Of a DNA stretch of 6,828 nt, positions 6,382 through 6,828 are shown piece by piece. This DNA comes from CAYQTO01 sp964420455 (lineage in GTDB: Bacteria > Sumerlaeota > Sumerlaeia > SLMS01): assembly GCA_964420455.1 (NCBI GenBank), contig CAYQTO010000176.1, positions 1 to 6,828 on the forward strand, written 5' to 3'. Position 1 is the first letter of the stretch. Every line of letters begins with the position of its first letter. A program made the translations under genes and the position numbers. A model generated the notes under the pieces. That model did no database searches. It worked only from the letters and a program-made list of their open reading frames with translations, and was not told the DNA's origin.

Positions 6382-6828
6382 CTACAACCCTGATCTGATG
6401 GTGCCGGGCTGATAAAGCCCTGCCCGGCGGTTCGCCCCCAGCCTGAGGACACGCTGACGGTTCTCTTCCGACAGCACCTTCAGGAGTTGTCGCTGTTTTT
6501 CCTCATCGTTTGCGAGCTCGCCGAGTGACGCAATCAGCCTTTTGCTGAGGTTAAGGAGGTGACGCTCGTGGAGGCGGTCGAGGATTTCCCGGGCGGCCTC
6601 GAGCCCATCGCCGAGGGGCAGGTCGAGGGAGAGGGTTGCGTAGAGGGGCCCACGGTCGGCGGGGAACTCACCGGAGACCTCAAGCTCGTCGATCAGGCCG
6701 CGGGCCTCGCCGACGTTGTCGTGGAGGAACTCGATCCAGGGGAGCAGGTGGCGATCGTGAAGCCACTCGGGCTGAAGGTGGGCGCGGACATGGTCGAGGG
6801 CGGGGGGGGACTCGAGCATGACCTTGAG
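6382..6828 (-). CDS. dnaG: Probable DNA primase DnaG, C-terminal helicase-binding domain (cut by right edge)
   Basis: The last 148 codons of a gene are present, open from the right edge to TAG at 6384-6382. There is no stop before the first internal ATG at 6819 (it is preceded by Leu-Lys-Val), so that ATG is not the true start. The fragment is all-helical and charged. It begins LKVMLESPPAL, like the LL..LL..PEL opening of DnaG C-terminal domains, then has a mid-domain PEWLHDRHLLPWIEFL. It ends with REILDRLHERHLLNLSKRL followed by an EEKQRQLLKVLSEENRQ helix, like the DnaG tail that contacts the DnaB helicase. The zinc-finger and TOPRIM domains that would prove this lie outside the window. The match is by pattern, not by catalytic residues, so another helical protein is possible. 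Its stop is 16 bp before the helicase start, which suggests one transcript. Confidence 0.55.
   Translation of the reverse strand, partial: LKVMLESPPALDHVRAHLQPEWLHDRHLLPWIEFLHDNVGEARGLIDELEVSGEFPADRGPLYATLSLDLPLGDGLEAAREILDRLHERHLLNLSKRLIASLGELANDEEKQRQLLKVLSEENRQRVLRLGANRRAGLYQPGTIRSGL

Noticed and set aside
6366..6452. Helicase start at 6452
   Set aside because: It would overlap the probable dnaG end by about 70 bp, and the extension has no family resemblance. The ATG at 6365 just after the upstream stop is more likely.
1..6828. tRNA, rRNA, CRISPR array, IS element or attachment site
   Set aside because: All non-coding gaps are 80 bp or shorter. No cloverleaf, regularly spaced repeat, transposase frame or terminal inverted repeat was seen.

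Overview
The window is GC-rich (about two thirds G+C by eye) and almost entirely protein-coding, with strong G/C preference at third codon positions. It carries no rRNA, tRNA, CRISPR array, transposase or integrase that I can see. The gene content looks chromosomal: mismatch repair, a probable primase end, a transcription-linked helicase and a dehydrogenase. This suggests a free-living bacterium with a high-GC genome. The phylum cannot be fixed from the sequence. A membrane-anchored, kinase-like protein hints at a lineage rich in Ser/Thr-kinase-type signalling, but that is only an inference.

Layout, left to right. (1) Bases 1-1008, minus strand: the N-terminal 336 codons of MutL, running off the left edge, with a candidate sigma70-type promoter at 1042-1070. 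(2) Bases 1089-2378, plus strand, divergent from mutL: a 429-residue protein that reads as a degenerate protein kinase (pseudokinase) fold, a basic stretch, one membrane helix and a C-terminal extracytoplasmic domain of NTF2-like character. (3) Bases 2393-3175, minus strand, convergent with gene 2 across only 14 bp: a complete classical short-chain dehydrogenase/reductase. (4) Bases 3246-6365, minus strand: a 1039-residue SNF2-type helicase of the RapA/HepA family. A GC-rich hairpin lies in the 70-bp gap between it and gene 3. (5) Bases 6382-6828, minus strand: the C-terminal 148 codons of a protein that resembles the helicase-binding end of DnaG primase, cut by the right edge. Its stop lies 16 bp before the helicase start. 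No gap exceeds 90 bp.

Functionally, genes 5, 4 and 3 run in one direction with short gaps and may share transcription. A primase end followed by a RapA-like RNA-polymerase-recycling ATPase would link replication and transcription functions, and mutL close by adds a repair gene, but no single pathway is demonstrated. The pseudokinase has its own ribosome-binding site and divergent orientation.

The most unusual observations are the pseudokinase architecture and an octamer, GTCTATAC. The octamer occurs four times in three different genes, although it is AT-rich in a GC-rich sequence. I did not find a convincing new multi-gene system.
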